Positions 44,473 to 52,678 of a DNA stretch of 64,000 nt are shown here, one piece after another; within the stretch, counting starts at the first letter, position 1; every line of letters starts with the position of its first letter. The position numbers and the translations under genes are program-made. Origin of the DNA: Amycolatopsis lexingtonensis (GTDB lineage: Bacteria > Actinomycetota > Actinomycetes > Mycobacteriales > Pseudonocardiaceae); the NCBI RefSeq assembly GCF_014873755.1, contig NZ_JADBEG010000001.1:5067501-5131500 (forward strand). The letters are read 5' to 3'. The notes under the pieces are model-generated. The model was not told the DNA's origin, did no database searches, and saw nothing but the letters and a program-made list of their open reading frames with translations.

Positions 44473-45723
44473 ATGAGCAACATCGACGTCGTGATCACCG
44501 GTCTCGGCGCCACCACACCGCTCGGCGGGGACGTCACGTCCACCTGGGACGGTCTGCTGGCCGGGCGGAGCGGGATCCGGGCGATCGAGGCCGACTGGGT
44601 CGAGGAGCTGCAGCTGCCCGTGAAGATCGGCGGTCAGCTGGCCGTCGATCCGTCGGAGGTCCTCCCGCGGGTGCAGGCCCGCCGGCTCGACCGCTGCGAG
44701 CAGGTCGCGCTGATCGCCGCCCGCCAGGCGTGGGCCGACGCCGGGTACACCGAGCCGACCGACGAGCACACCGACGTCGACCCCGACCGCCTCGGCGTGT
44801 CGATCGGCACCGGGGTCGGCGGGCCGGTCACCCTGCTCACCCAGAACGACCTGTTGCACCAGCAGGGTCTCCGCAAGGTGTCGCCGCTGACCGTGCCGAT
44901 GCTGATGCCGAACGGCCCGGCCGCGCACGTCGGCATCGACCTGAAGGCGCGGGCCGGTGTGCATTCGCCGGCTTCGGCCTGCGCCTCGGGAGCCGAAGGC
45001 ATCGCGAGCGGGGTCGAGATGATCCGCTCCGGCCGCGCCGACGTCGTGGTCGCCGGTGGTGCCGAAGCGTGCATCCACCCGATCACGCTGGCCGGGTTCG
45101 CCCAGGCCCGCACGGTGTCCACGCGCAACGACGACCCGGGCGCGGCTTCGCGGCCGTTCGACGCCAACCGGGACGGCTTCGTCCTCGGCGAGGGCGCCGG
45201 CGTGGTCATCCTGGAGCGCGCGGACCTGGCGAAGGCCCGCGGGGCGCGCGTCTACGCGACGATCGCCGGGCACGGCATCACCTCGGACGCCTACCACATC
45301 ACCGGCAACCACCCCGAGGGCATCGGCCAGATCGCCGCCATGCGCGCGGCGATGAAGATGGCCGGCGTCACCGCGGCGGACGTCGGGCACGTGAACGCCC
45401 ACGCGACGTCCACTGTGGTCGGTGACATCGGCGAGGCGGCGGCGATCCGCAACGCGGTCGGGGAACACCCGGTCGTGACGGCGCCGAAGGGCGCGCTCGG
45501 CCACCTCGTCGGCGGCGCCGGCGCGGTCGAGGGGATCATCACGATCCTGTCGCTCTACCACGGCATCGTGCCGGCCACCATGAACCTGACCGACCTGGAC
45601 CCGCGGGTGCAGCTGGACGTCGTTTCGGGTGAGCCGCGCAAGGTCGAGCTGACCGCGGCGATCAGCAACTCGTTCGGCTTCGGCGGTCACAACACCGCTC
45701 TGCTGTTCACCCCCGCGGCCTGA
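44473..45723 (+). CDS. fabF: Beta-ketoacyl-ACP synthase II
   Basis: A 416-residue elongating condensing enzyme. The catalytic cysteine is in SPASACASGAEGIASGVEMI, the two histidines in VNAHATSTVVGDIGEA and PKGALGHLVGGAGAVE, and GFGGHN ends the thiolase fold. It begins at ATG 44473 after GAGGAG, 29 bases downstream of acpP. It resembles KasA/FabF. It is the last FAS II gene here: downstream, the terminator stem has been split by an IS3-family element, so any operon extension is interrupted. Confidence 0.96.
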   Translation: MSNIDVVITGLGATTPLGGDVTSTWDGLLAGRSGIRAIEADWVEELQLPVKIGGQLAVDPSEVLPRVQARRLDRCEQVALIAARQAWADAGYTEPTDEHTDVDPDRLGVSIGTGVGGPVTLLTQNDLLHQQGLRKVSPLTVPMLMPNGPAAHVGIDLKARAGVHSPASACASGAEGIASGVEMIRSGRADVVVAGGAEACIHPITLAGFAQARTVSTRNDDPGAASRPFDANRDGFVLGEGAGVVILERADLAKARGARVYATIAGHGITSDAYHITGNHPEGIGQIAAMRAAMKMAGVTAADVGHVNAHATSTVVGDIGEAAAIRNAVGEHPVVTAPKGALGHLVGGAGAVEGIITILSLYHGIVPATMNLTDLDPRVQLDVVSGEPRKVELTAAISNSFGFGGHNTALLFTPAA

Positions 45724-45732
45724 CGGACGCTC

Positions 45733-45750
45733 AAAAAAGGGGCCCGGCTT
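45733..45750 (+). terminator. Left half of the fabF terminator, split by the insertion sequence
   Basis: The left arm AAAAAAGGGGCCCGGC lies at 45733-45748. Its partner GCCGGGCCCCTTTTTT lies at 47190-47205, on the other side of the IS. Removing the IS and one copy of the CTT duplication gives a perfect 16-bp stem closed by a TTCG tetraloop and ending in six Ts, a textbook bidirectional intrinsic terminator. Confidence 0.9.
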
Positions 45751-45810
45751 TGAACCGCTCCCCGGAAGTTGGACTGGGAATCCAGTTCCGACTTTCCGGG
45801 GAGCGGTTTG

Positions 45811-46296
45811 GTGTATCCAGGAAGTTCGTTGTCTGAGCAGCAGCGGGAGTCCGCTGTTGCGTTGTTCGAGGCCGGGTATGGCGCGAAGGTGGTCGCGACC
45901 CGGTTGGGCGTGTCGCCGATGGCGGTGCGACGCTTGCGTGATCGTTGGAGGTTGCGGAGCGCGGGAGCGCTGATGAGGGAGCCGGGTAAGCGGTCGTTCA
46001 CCTTCGAGTTCAAGCGTGAGGTCGTGCGCCGGTTCGTCGATGGTGAGGCGTCGGCGATGGAGCTGGCGCGTGAGCATGATCTGTCGTCGCCGAAGCTGCT
46101 GGAAAACTGGGTCAGGGTGTACCGGCGTGAGGGCGAGGACGCGTTGCGGCCCAAGCCGAAAGGCCGGCCGGGCAAGCCGGTTGACCCAGCCGGGCTCAGC
46201 GAGCTGGATCGCCTGCGGCAGGAGAACCTGGAGTTGTCGGCGAAGGTGGCGTTGCTGGAAAAATTGCGGGCCTTGAAGGAGCAGGGGCGAGGGTGA
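45811..46296 (+). CDS. IS3-family transposase OrfA
   Basis: A 161-residue DNA-binding subunit with two helix-turn-helix modules: LFEAGYGAKVVATRLGVSPM, then AVRRLRDRW, and FKREVVRRFVDGEASAMELA, then REHDLSSPKLLENWV. A leucine-zipper coiled coil follows (LDRLRQENLELSAKVALLEK). Two HTH domains in OrfA are typical of the IS150 group. I start at GTG 45811 after GGGGAG; a longer frame reaches into the left inverted repeat. Its stop overlaps the orfB start (GTGA at 46293-46296). Confidence 0.92.
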   Translation: MYPGSSLSEQQRESAVALFEAGYGAKVVATRLGVSPMAVRRLRDRWRLRSAGALMREPGKRSFTFEFKREVVRRFVDGEASAMELAREHDLSSPKLLENWVRVYRREGEDALRPKPKGRPGKPVDPAGLSELDRLRQENLELSAKVALLEKLRALKEQGRG

Positions 46297-47147
46297 AAAC
46301 CCAGGTCATCGCCACCCTCAAGGCCGAGTATCCGCTGGCGGTGCTGCTGGCGGCCGCCGGGCTGGCACGCTCGACGTTCTTCTACCACCAGGCCCGGCTG
46401 ACCCGGCCCGACCCGCAGGTCGAGCTGAAGGCGGCGGTCACCGAGCAGTTCGAGGCCGCCCGCGGCCGCTACGGGCATCGGCGTGTGCACGCGATGCTGC
46501 GCCGCGGGGGCTGGCGGGTAGCCAAGAAGACGGTGTTGAAGCTGATGAACATGCTGGGCCTGTTCTGCCAGGTCCGGCGGCCGCGCCGCTATCGGTCCTG
46601 GCTCGGGCAGATCGGCACGGTCGCGGCCAACGTGCTGAATCGCCAGTTCACCGCGGCGGCTCCGGACACGAAATGGGTCACCGACGTGACCGAGTTCCGT
46701 ATCGGCGACCGCAAGGTCTACCTGTCCCCGGTGATCGACTTGTTCGACCGATCCGTGATCGCCTACAGCCATGGCCCGTCCCCGAGTTTGGAACTGACGA
46801 ACTCGTCGCTGCGCGCGGCGATCGCGACCCTCGACGGCGCCGCCAGGCCGTTGGTGCACTCCGACCAGGGGTTCCAGTACCAGCACGTCTCCTGGCGGAG
46901 GTTGATCGAGGACGCGGGCCTGGCCCAGTCGATGTCCCGGCGAGCGAACTGCCTGGACAACTCCATGGCCGAGAACTTCTTCGGTCATTTGAAGGAAGAA
47001 CTGTTCCACCACAACAGCTTCGACACCGTCGAGGAGTTCACCGCCGAGCTGGACGAGTACATCGACTGGTACAACACGATCCGCATCTCGACCACGCTTG
47101 AAGGCCTGAGCCCGGCCGAATACCGAGCCCAGGCCCTCAAGCCCTAG
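46293..47147 (+). CDS. IS3-family transposase OrfB (rve/DDE integrase domain)
   Basis: A 284-residue catalytic subunit. The DDE residues are visible: first D in KWVTDVTEFRIGDRKVY, second D in PLVHSDQGFQYQHVSWR, and E in NSMAENFFGHLKEELF. The N-terminal part has the HTH_21-like RYGHRRVHAMLRRGGW. It lies in the -1 frame relative to orfA. The -1 frame is open from an A5 run at 46259-46263 (GAAAAATTG) onward, so an OrfAB fusion by -1 frameshifting is possible, as in other IS3 elements. Confidence 0.94.
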   Translation: MKTQVIATLKAEYPLAVLLAAAGLARSTFFYHQARLTRPDPQVELKAAVTEQFEAARGRYGHRRVHAMLRRGGWRVAKKTVLKLMNMLGLFCQVRRPRRYRSWLGQIGTVAANVLNRQFTAAAPDTKWVTDVTEFRIGDRKVYLSPVIDLFDRSVIAYSHGPSPSLELTNSSLRAAIATLDGAARPLVHSDQGFQYQHVSWRRLIEDAGLAQSMSRRANCLDNSMAENFFGHLKEELFHHNSFDTVEEFTAELDEYIDWYNTIRISTTLEGLSPAEYRAQALKP

Positions 47148-47207
47148 CTTTACCTAGCCAGTCCAACTTCCAGGGGTCAGTTCACTTCGGCCGGGCCCCT
47201 TTTTTCG

Positions 47208-47801
47208 TCAGCATTTTTCGTGTTCGGGTGGCGGGCCCTTGTCGATCGAATCGATCTTCAGCGCGGCCTGCTCGACGACCATCGGCAGCACCAGCCGCCA
47301 CTTGATGCACGGCTCCTGGAAGAACGGCGGGGCGTCCTCGGGGTTCTGCACGCTGGTGAACCCGACCAGGACGCGCAGCGACGAGCCGGAGCCGCGCTCG
47401 ATCCGGTAGACGACGGCGTCTCTGTCCTTTGTGGTGCGGACGCCGTTCTTCCAGGTGGTGAGCGACTGCTCGGCCACCCGCTGCGCGCTGACGACGCTCG
47501 TCCACTGCTGGTACTGCTTGTTGTTGATGGCCGAGAAGTACGTCTCGATGACCCGGCGGACGGCGTCGGCCTGCGGGTGGGCCCGGGCGTCGTCGGTCAT
47601 CCGCACGGCGTCCGCGGCGGCCGGCTCGCCGCTGCCCGACGTCGGCGGCGTCGCGACGGCGGCGGAGGTGTCGTCGGCGGGCTGGTCGGGACGGCGGTAG
47701 AGCTCACGCGCGAGCAGGCCGGCCCCGACGGTCACGGACAGCACGACGACCACGACGGGCACCAGCCAGCGCTGGCGAGAGCTGGGGGCGGGGGCGGTCA
47801 C
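47208..47801 (-). CDS. Membrane-anchored NTF2-like protein of unknown function
   Basis: A 197-residue protein with a single N-terminal helix (WLVPVVVVVLSVTVGAGLLA) after a short cytoplasmic lead, then a Pro/Thr/Ala-rich linker and a folded extracytoplasmic domain of about 120 residues. The domain pattern (AVRRVIETYFSAINNKQYQQ, then VVYRIERGSGSSLRVLVGFT) fits an NTF2-like alpha/beta barrel. Two cysteines, one at the C-terminal residue, may be exported thiols. It starts at GTG 47801. Its stop lies just past the right half of the split fabF terminator, so transcripts may now run antisense into the IS. Confidence 0.7.
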   Translation of the reverse strand: MTAPAPSSRQRWLVPVVVVVLSVTVGAGLLARELYRRPDQPADDTSAAVATPPTSGSGEPAAADAVRMTDDARAHPQADAVRRVIETYFSAINNKQYQQWTSVVSAQRVAEQSLTTWKNGVRTTKDRDAVVYRIERGSGSSLRVLVGFTSVQNPEDAPPFFQEPCIKWRLVLPMVVEQAALKIDSIDKGPPPEHEKC

Positions 47802-47831
47802 GCCGTGAGCGTACCGGCCCCCGTCCCGCGG

Positions 47832-48335
47832 CTAGCCGACCTGGTGCAGCCAGGTCACCGGAGCGCCGTCGCCGGCGTGGCGGAAGGGCTCGAGCGCCTC
47901 GTCCCAGCTCGCGGCGAGGAGTTCGTCGAGCTTGTGCGCGAGGGACTCACCCCCGCGGGTCATGGCGACGAGGGCGCGCAGCTGGTCTTCGCCCACCACG
48001 ATGTCGCCGTTGGCACTGGTCCGGCCGTGCCACAGGCCGAGGCCGGGCGCGAAGCAGTACCGTTCGCCGTCGACGCCCGCGCTGGGCTCTTCGGTCACTT
48101 CGAACCGGATCATCGGCCACGCCTTGAGGGCGGACGCCAGTCTGGCGCCGGTGCCCGCGGGCGCGCGCCAACCGCATTCGGCGCGAAGCTGACCCGGACT
48201 GGCCGGCTGCGCCGTCCACTTCAGGTCAACGCGGGCACCCAGGGTGCCCGAAATGGCCCACTCGACGTGCGGACACACCGCAGACGGCGACGAGTGGACG
48301 TACACCACACCTCGGGTGCTGCCACGGGTGCTCAC
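47832..48335 (-). CDS. DUF3145 family protein
   Basis: A 167-residue protein of the actinobacterial DUF3145 family, with GVVYVHSSPSAVCPHVEWAI at the start, GTGARLASALKAWPMIRFEV, GLGLWHGRTSANGDIVVGED and the ending WDEALEPFRHAGDGAPVTWLHQVG. The start is GTG 48335 with GGAGG 5 bases upstream. In Streptomyces a DUF3145 gene lies near fabF, so this placement looks ancestral, with the IS and one other gene between. No function is known; conserved tryptophans, histidine and cysteine suggest a soluble enzyme or binding protein. Confidence 0.87.
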   Translation of the reverse strand: MSTRGSTRGVVYVHSSPSAVCPHVEWAISGTLGARVDLKWTAQPASPGQLRAECGWRAPAGTGARLASALKAWPMIRFEVTEEPSAGVDGERYCFAPGLGLWHGRTSANGDIVVGEDQLRALVAMTRGGESLAHKLDELLAASWDEALEPFRHAGDGAPVTWLHQVG

Positions 48336-48608
48336 TGCTACCTCCGCTTGTTGCTCGACGAGGGACGTCTTCCCCTACGCCCTGACTCGAGCTGCGGAAC
48401 GGCTTCAGTGCGGCTCCCGAATGCCGCCTCCGATGCGTTGTAGCACATTCTGCACCCCAACCGTGCTGTTTGGCCACATGAACACCACAAGTCACCCGGG
48501 GCACCACTTTCGGAGGGCACGCGGCCGCGTCGTCCCCGTGTCGCACGATGGATACGGCCACGCGCGCTAGCGTGATGACCCGGAACGACGAGCAGGGAGG
48601 GGTTTTCG

Positions 48609-50699
48609 GTGCGACTGGTGCGCCTTGAGCGGCAGCAGTCCCGGGTGGCGGACGACATCCGGGCGGCACTGGCATCCCTGGGCCGCGGCAGCACCGTGAT
48701 CGGCGGCATCGCCCTGATCGGCGTCGGCTCGGTGACGGACCGCCCGATCGAGGCGGTGGTCATCCTGCCGCACGGCGTGATCATCGTCATCGGCGTGGAC
48801 CTCCCGGACCCGGCCCTGCGCCTGGAAGCCCCGCTGGGAGCGTCGTGGGTCGCGGACGGCTGGCCATTGGTGGCCGACGACGACGCGGTCAACCCGGCCA
48901 CGGAGGCTTTGGACGTCTCCCAGGCGTGCGAGCGGAGGATCGCCGCCCTGGTCCCGGGCACGGCCCCGGTGGGCACGATCATCGCGGTGGGCCCGTACGT
49001 GGAGACGGTCGACCAGCCGGCGGGCGACCTGGCCGGCCCGGTCCGCGTCCTGCACCCGACCCCGACCACGATGCTGGCGGCGACGGTATCGCTGGCGACA
49101 GCGCACCGGCCGCGGTCGGTCGACCAGGTGCGCACGCTGATCCGGGGGCTGGCTCCGGACGCCCCGGAGTTTTCGGACGACATCCTGGTGGGGGAAGGCT
49201 TCAGCCGGTTCACGGACGACTCGCCCCCGGAGTCCCTTTGGGACAGCGGCCCGGAGGTCCCGGCGCAGGCGGCTTCTTCGGTCGCGGGCTTGGGTGCTGG
49301 GTCCGCTGCTGCTCCGAGTGCTGCGGGTGCGGAAGCAGCCTCCGGGTGGCGGACGGAGACGCCGGTGCCGCCGGTGCCTGTTGCGGCCTCAGAGCCGGTT
49401 GTCGAGCCGGAACCTCCCGCCGCGACCGAACCGCCCACCGAAGCCGAGCGTGAGCCGGAACCACCCGCGACGCCCGAAACCGCACCCGCCGAACCCACGG
49501 CGGCCACCGAAGCCGAGCCGACGCTTGTCTCGGTCTCCGAGCCGGTTGCCGAAGCCGAGCCGGAACCACCCGCCGCGACCGAACCGCCCACCGAAGCCGA
49601 GCCGGAGCCTGGCCCAGCCGCAGAACCGGTTGCCCAAGCCGAACCGCAACCCGCCGCCGCGCCGACCGCCCAAGCCGGGCCGGAGCCGAAACTCACCGCC
49701 GCCTCCGCAACCACTTCCGCCCGGCCGACCGCGCCCGCCAAAGCCGCGCCGGGGCCGAAACTTCCCCTCGCCTCCGAAATCACGCTCCCCGCGGTCTCCT
49801 CACCCCCGGAAACCGCCCCCGCGGAAGCCGAACGCACCGAAGTCCTCCGCTACCCGGCACCACCGGTCTTCCCCGGCAGCGAAGCACCCCACCTCACCCG
49901 GCCGAGTGAGGCCGAACCGTCCACCCCGGACACCGAACGAACCGAAACCCTCACCCCGGAAACCGAGCGCACTGAGCGCACCCCACCGCCGCCGCAACCC
50001 CGGCCCGCGGCCCACCAACCGGTCCCGCCGTCCGCTCCCCCGCCGCAGCCCCGGCCCACGGCGGCCCGCCCCCGTCCGGAGCCCGAAACCGCCTCCCGCA
50101 CCGTCCGCTGGCTTCCCCTCGGCGCCATCGGCCTGCTCGTCCTGCTGGTCGTCGCCGCGATCGCCGTCGCCACCACCGGGGACGACACCGCCGCCGCGCC
50201 GACCGGGCCGCCCACGCCCGCCACCCAGCCGCCGCCCGCCAGTTCCAGCACTGCCGCTCCGGCGCCGAGCCTGCAGTTCGCCCTGCGCGCCGCCGACGGC
50301 GATCAGCGGTGTGCGTCGCACGCCTTCGGGGACGCCCAGGCCAGCCTGCAGCAGACCAGCTGCTCCGGGGTGCGGCGGGCCAGCTACGCCGCCACCGTCG
50401 ACGGGCGGCCCGGGGCCGTCACCGTCGGGATCGTCGAGTTCCCCGACGCTTCGCAGGCGGCCGCCTTCAAGGCCATCGCCGACACGCCGGGCGGGGGCGG
50501 GATCCTCGACCTCGCCACCGAGACCGGCAAGTGGGGCGACACCGCCCCGCCGCGGTTCGAGAACGCCGCCTACGCCTCCAAGGTCGAAGGCACGTCCGTG
50601 CGGCTGGTGCAGGCCGTCTGGGCGCCGGGACCGTCCACTCCGGACGATCCCGGCCTCGCCCGCGCCGCCAAGGCGGCGCTGGACCTGCCCGCGCAGTGA
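48609..50699 (+). CDS. Pro/Glu-rich single-pass membrane protein of unknown function
   Basis: A 696-residue protein with three parts. Residues 1-200 are a folded cytoplasmic domain starting RLVRLERQQSRVADDIRAAL, with hydrophobic beta-like strands (IEAVVILPHGVIIVIGVDL). Residues about 220-495 are low complexity: imperfect repeats such as EPEPPAATEPPTEAEPEP. One transmembrane helix follows (LPLGAIGLLVLLVVAAIAVA), and then a 175-residue extracytoplasmic domain with two cysteines (DQRCASH, QQTSCSG). The start is GTG 48609 with GGGAGGGG upstream. The stop is one base from that of the convergent oxidoreductase. I do not recognise the family; the plan suggests a spacer-linked cell-envelope sensor or anchor. 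Confidence 0.75.
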   Translation: MRLVRLERQQSRVADDIRAALASLGRGSTVIGGIALIGVGSVTDRPIEAVVILPHGVIIVIGVDLPDPALRLEAPLGASWVADGWPLVADDDAVNPATEALDVSQACERRIAALVPGTAPVGTIIAVGPYVETVDQPAGDLAGPVRVLHPTPTTMLAATVSLATAHRPRSVDQVRTLIRGLAPDAPEFSDDILVGEGFSRFTDDSPPESLWDSGPEVPAQAASSVAGLGAGSAAAPSAAGAEAASGWRTETPVPPVPVAASEPVVEPEPPAATEPPTEAEREPEPPATPETAPAEPTAATEAEPTLVSVSEPVAEAEPEPPAATEPPTEAEPEPGPAAEPVAQAEPQPAAAPTAQAGPEPKLTAASATTSARPTAPAKAAPGPKLPLASEITLPAVSSPPETAPAEAERTEVLRYPAPPVFPGSEAPHLTRPSEAEPSTPDTERTETLTPETERTERTPPPPQPRPAAHQPVPPSAPPPQPRPTAARPRPEPETASRTVRWLPLGAIGLLVLLVVAAIAVATTGDDTAAAPTGPPTPATQPPPASSSTAAPAPSLQFALRAADGDQRCASHAFGDAQASLQQTSCSGVRRASYAATVDGRPGAVTVGIVEFPDASQAAAFKAIADTPGGGGILDLATETGKWGDTAPPRFENAAYASKVEGTSVRLVQAVWAPGPSTPDDPGLARAAKAALDLPAQ

Positions 50700-50700
50700 C

Positions 50701-52095
50701 TCAGAGCCCGTAGGCCTCGAGCAGCCGCAGCCACACCTCGCTGATCGTCGGGAACGACGGCACCGCGTGCCACAGCCGGTCGAGCGGCACCTCCCCGACG
50801 ATCGCGACGGTCGCCGAGTGCACCAGCTCCGAGACGTCCTGGCCGACGAACGTCACGCCGAGCAGCACGTTCCGCTCGGTGTCGACGACGATCCGGGCCT
50901 TGCCGGTGTAGCCGTCCGCGTGCAGCGACGAGCCCGCCACCGCGATGTCGATGTCGACGACCCGGTCGGCCGACCCCGGCCGCGCGTCCGCGAGGCCGAC
51001 CGCCGCGACCTCCGGGTCGGTGAACACGACCTGCGGCACCGCGTGGTGGTCGGCGGTCGCGGTGAACTTGCTCCACGCCTCGGCCGAGACCGGCTTGCCC
51101 GCGGCCAGCGCCGCCACCGTGTCGCCCGCCGCGCGGGCGCCGTACTTGCCCTGGTGGGTCAGCGGTGCGCGGCCGGTGACGTCGCCCGCCGCGTACAGCC
51201 AACCACCGTCCACTGCGGACACCCGGCCGGTGTCGTCGACCTCCAGCGCGGAGCCCGGCTCGACGCCGAGCGTCTCCAGGCCGAGCTTGGCGGTCGCCGG
51301 ACGGCGCCCGGTCGCGACCAGGAACTCGTCGACGACGAGCGTTTCGCCGTCCTTCAGCGTCAGCTCGGTGCCGGATTCGCCCGCGGCGACCCGCTCGACC
51401 CTCGACTCCGTGTGGACGTAGACCCCGGCTTCGCGCAGCCCGTGCAGCACGAGGTCGCCGGCGAAGTGCGCGTTGCGCGGCAGCGGGCGCTCGCCGGTGA
51501 TCACCAGGTGGACTTCCGAGCCGAGCGAGGCGAACGCCTGCGCCATCTCGACGCCGACCACGCCACCGCCGAGGACGCCGAGCCGCGCCGGCACCGATTC
51601 CGCCGACGTCGCTTCGCGCGAACCCCACGGCCGGATCGTGTCGAGGCCCGGGATCTTCGGCGTGTTCGGCACGCTGCCGGTGCACACGATCACCGCGTGC
51701 CGCGCGGTCAGCACGCGATCGCCGTCGACGGTCACCTCCCGCTCACCGGTGATCGCGCCGTGCCCGCGGACCGGCTCGATGCCGACGCCGCGCGCCCATT
51801 CGACCTGCCCCGAGTCGTCGCCCTTGCCGGTGAACCAGTCACGGCGGGCGAAGACGGCCGCCGGGTCGATCCGGTCGCCGACCGGCACGCCGGGCACCCG
51901 CTTGGCGGCGGCGAGGAGATTTCCCGGCCGCAGCAAGGCCTTGCTCGGGATGCAGGCCCAGTACGAGCACTCGCCGCCGAAGCGTTCGTGCTCGACGAGG
52001 GCGACCTTCAGCCCGCCGCGGGCCGCCCGTTCGGCGGCCACCTCCCCCACCGGACCCGCGCCGATCACCACTACGTCAAAAGTCTGTGCAGCCAT
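50701..52095 (-). CDS. Pyridine nucleotide-disulfide oxidoreductase (lipoamide dehydrogenase/mercuric reductase-like)
   Basis: A 464-residue flavoenzyme. The FAD motif is VVVIGAGPVGEVAAERAARG, the redox disulfide is in FGGECSYWACIPSKALLRP (C-x4-C), the NAD(P) motif is LGVLGGGVVGVEMAQAFASL, and the second FAD motif is LYAAGDVTGRAPLTH. The C-terminal dimer domain has HAVPSFPTISEVWLRL, which retains the His and Glu of the active-site base pair. It starts at ATG 52095. Not clearly lipoamide dehydrogenase, since the redox loop is SYWA rather than LNVG; it belongs to the uncharacterised dihydrolipoamide dehydrogenase-like group. Neighbouring lplA suggests but does not prove a lipoate link. Confidence 0.87.
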   Translation of the reverse strand: MAAQTFDVVVIGAGPVGEVAAERAARGGLKVALVEHERFGGECSYWACIPSKALLRPGNLLAAAKRVPGVPVGDRIDPAAVFARRDWFTGKGDDSGQVEWARGVGIEPVRGHGAITGEREVTVDGDRVLTARHAVIVCTGSVPNTPKIPGLDTIRPWGSREATSAESVPARLGVLGGGVVGVEMAQAFASLGSEVHLVITGERPLPRNAHFAGDLVLHGLREAGVYVHTESRVERVAAGESGTELTLKDGETLVVDEFLVATGRRPATAKLGLETLGVEPGSALEVDDTGRVSAVDGGWLYAAGDVTGRAPLTHQGKYGARAAGDTVAALAAGKPVSAEAWSKFTATADHHAVPQVVFTDPEVAAVGLADARPGSADRVVDIDIAVAGSSLHADGYTGKARIVVDTERNVLLGVTFVGQDVSELVHSATVAIVGEVPLDRLWHAVPSFPTISEVWLRLLEAYGL

Positions 52096-52224
52096 GGGTT
52101 CAGCGCACACCACCGCGCGGGATCGCGCAAGCCAACGGCTATCCTCGTCGGGAGAAGCTGCAAGGTCTATCGGCGGCACCGGGTGCCGCCGCCCCGGTGC
52201 GCCCGAAGAGCACGGGAGGTTGTC

Positions 52225-52653
52225 GTGGCCAAGAACACGGCTGTGCGGGTGCTGGACGATCTGACCGGCGAGGCCGCCGCGGAGACGGTCGGGTTCGGGC
52301 TGGACGGCATCGACTACGACATCGACCTCTCCTTCGCCAACGCCGACGCGCTGCGCGAGCTCCTGCAGCGCTACGCCGACGCCGGCCGCCGCACCGGAGG
52401 CCGCAAGCGCCGCCCGCGAATCGTGCCGGGCGCTAAGCGGCCGCGCGCGAAGACCGCGGCGAAGACGGCCACCAAGACCACGAAGGCGACGACCGCCAAG
52501 GCCGCACCGAAGGCCGCCGCCAAGGCGAAGACGACCACGGCGAAGGCCGAACCGGCGAAGACCACCCGCGCCCGGAAGACGGCGGAGCCGAAGAAGACCA
52601 CGCGAGCCACGACGCGCAAGGTGCCCGGCATCACGTTCTCGGCCGCCGAGTAA
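52225..52653 (+). CDS. Lsr2-like nucleoid protein with a lysine/alanine-rich (histone H1-like) tail
   Basis: A 142-residue basic protein. Residues 1-60 match the Lsr2 dimerisation domain: AVRVLDDLTGEAAAETVGFG, DYDIDLSFANADALRELLQR and YADAGRRTGGRKRRPR. Instead of the canonical C-terminal DNA-binding domain with its RGR AT-hook-like motif, residues 65-135 are a low-complexity tail of Lys/Ala/Thr repeats (AKTAAKTATKTTKATT), as in histone H1 or the HupB tail. The only AT-hook-like parts are RKRRPR and KRPRAK. It begins at GTG 52225 with GGGAGG upstream. It should bind DNA as a dimer or oligomer, probably with less sequence preference than Lsr2. It converges on lplA. Confidence 0.82.
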   Translation: MAKNTAVRVLDDLTGEAAAETVGFGLDGIDYDIDLSFANADALRELLQRYADAGRRTGGRKRRPRIVPGAKRPRAKTAAKTATKTTKATTAKAAPKAAAKAKTTTAKAEPAKTTRARKTAEPKKTTRATTRKVPGITFSAAE

Positions 52654-52678
52654 GTCCACAGTAGACAGCGGCAGGAAC

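Larger units (their letters stand above)
45751..47184 (+). mobile_element. Intact IS3-family (IS150-group-like) insertion sequence, 1434 bp
   Basis: Terminal inverted repeats of 27 bp lie at 45751-45777 (begins TGAACCGCTCCCCGG) and 47158-47184 (reverse complement begins TGAACTGACCCCTGG), matching at 23 of 27 positions. The flanks show a 3-bp direct repeat CTT (45748-45750 and 47185-47187), as expected for IS3. It contains complete orfA and orfB in overlapping frames. Both ends, the target duplication and both reading frames are intact, so the insertion appears recent and possibly still active. Confidence 0.95.

Noticed and set aside
48244-48570. A 108-codon plus-strand frame opposite DUF3145
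   Set aside because: It overlaps the DUF3145 start and promoter region antisense and shows no domain; DUF3145 is well supported on the other strand.
50701-52095. Functional mercuric reductase or the lipoamide dehydrogenase of the PDH complex
   Set aside because: There is no N-terminal heavy-metal domain, no mer genes, and the redox loop differs from both families, so it is left as a general disulfide oxidoreductase.
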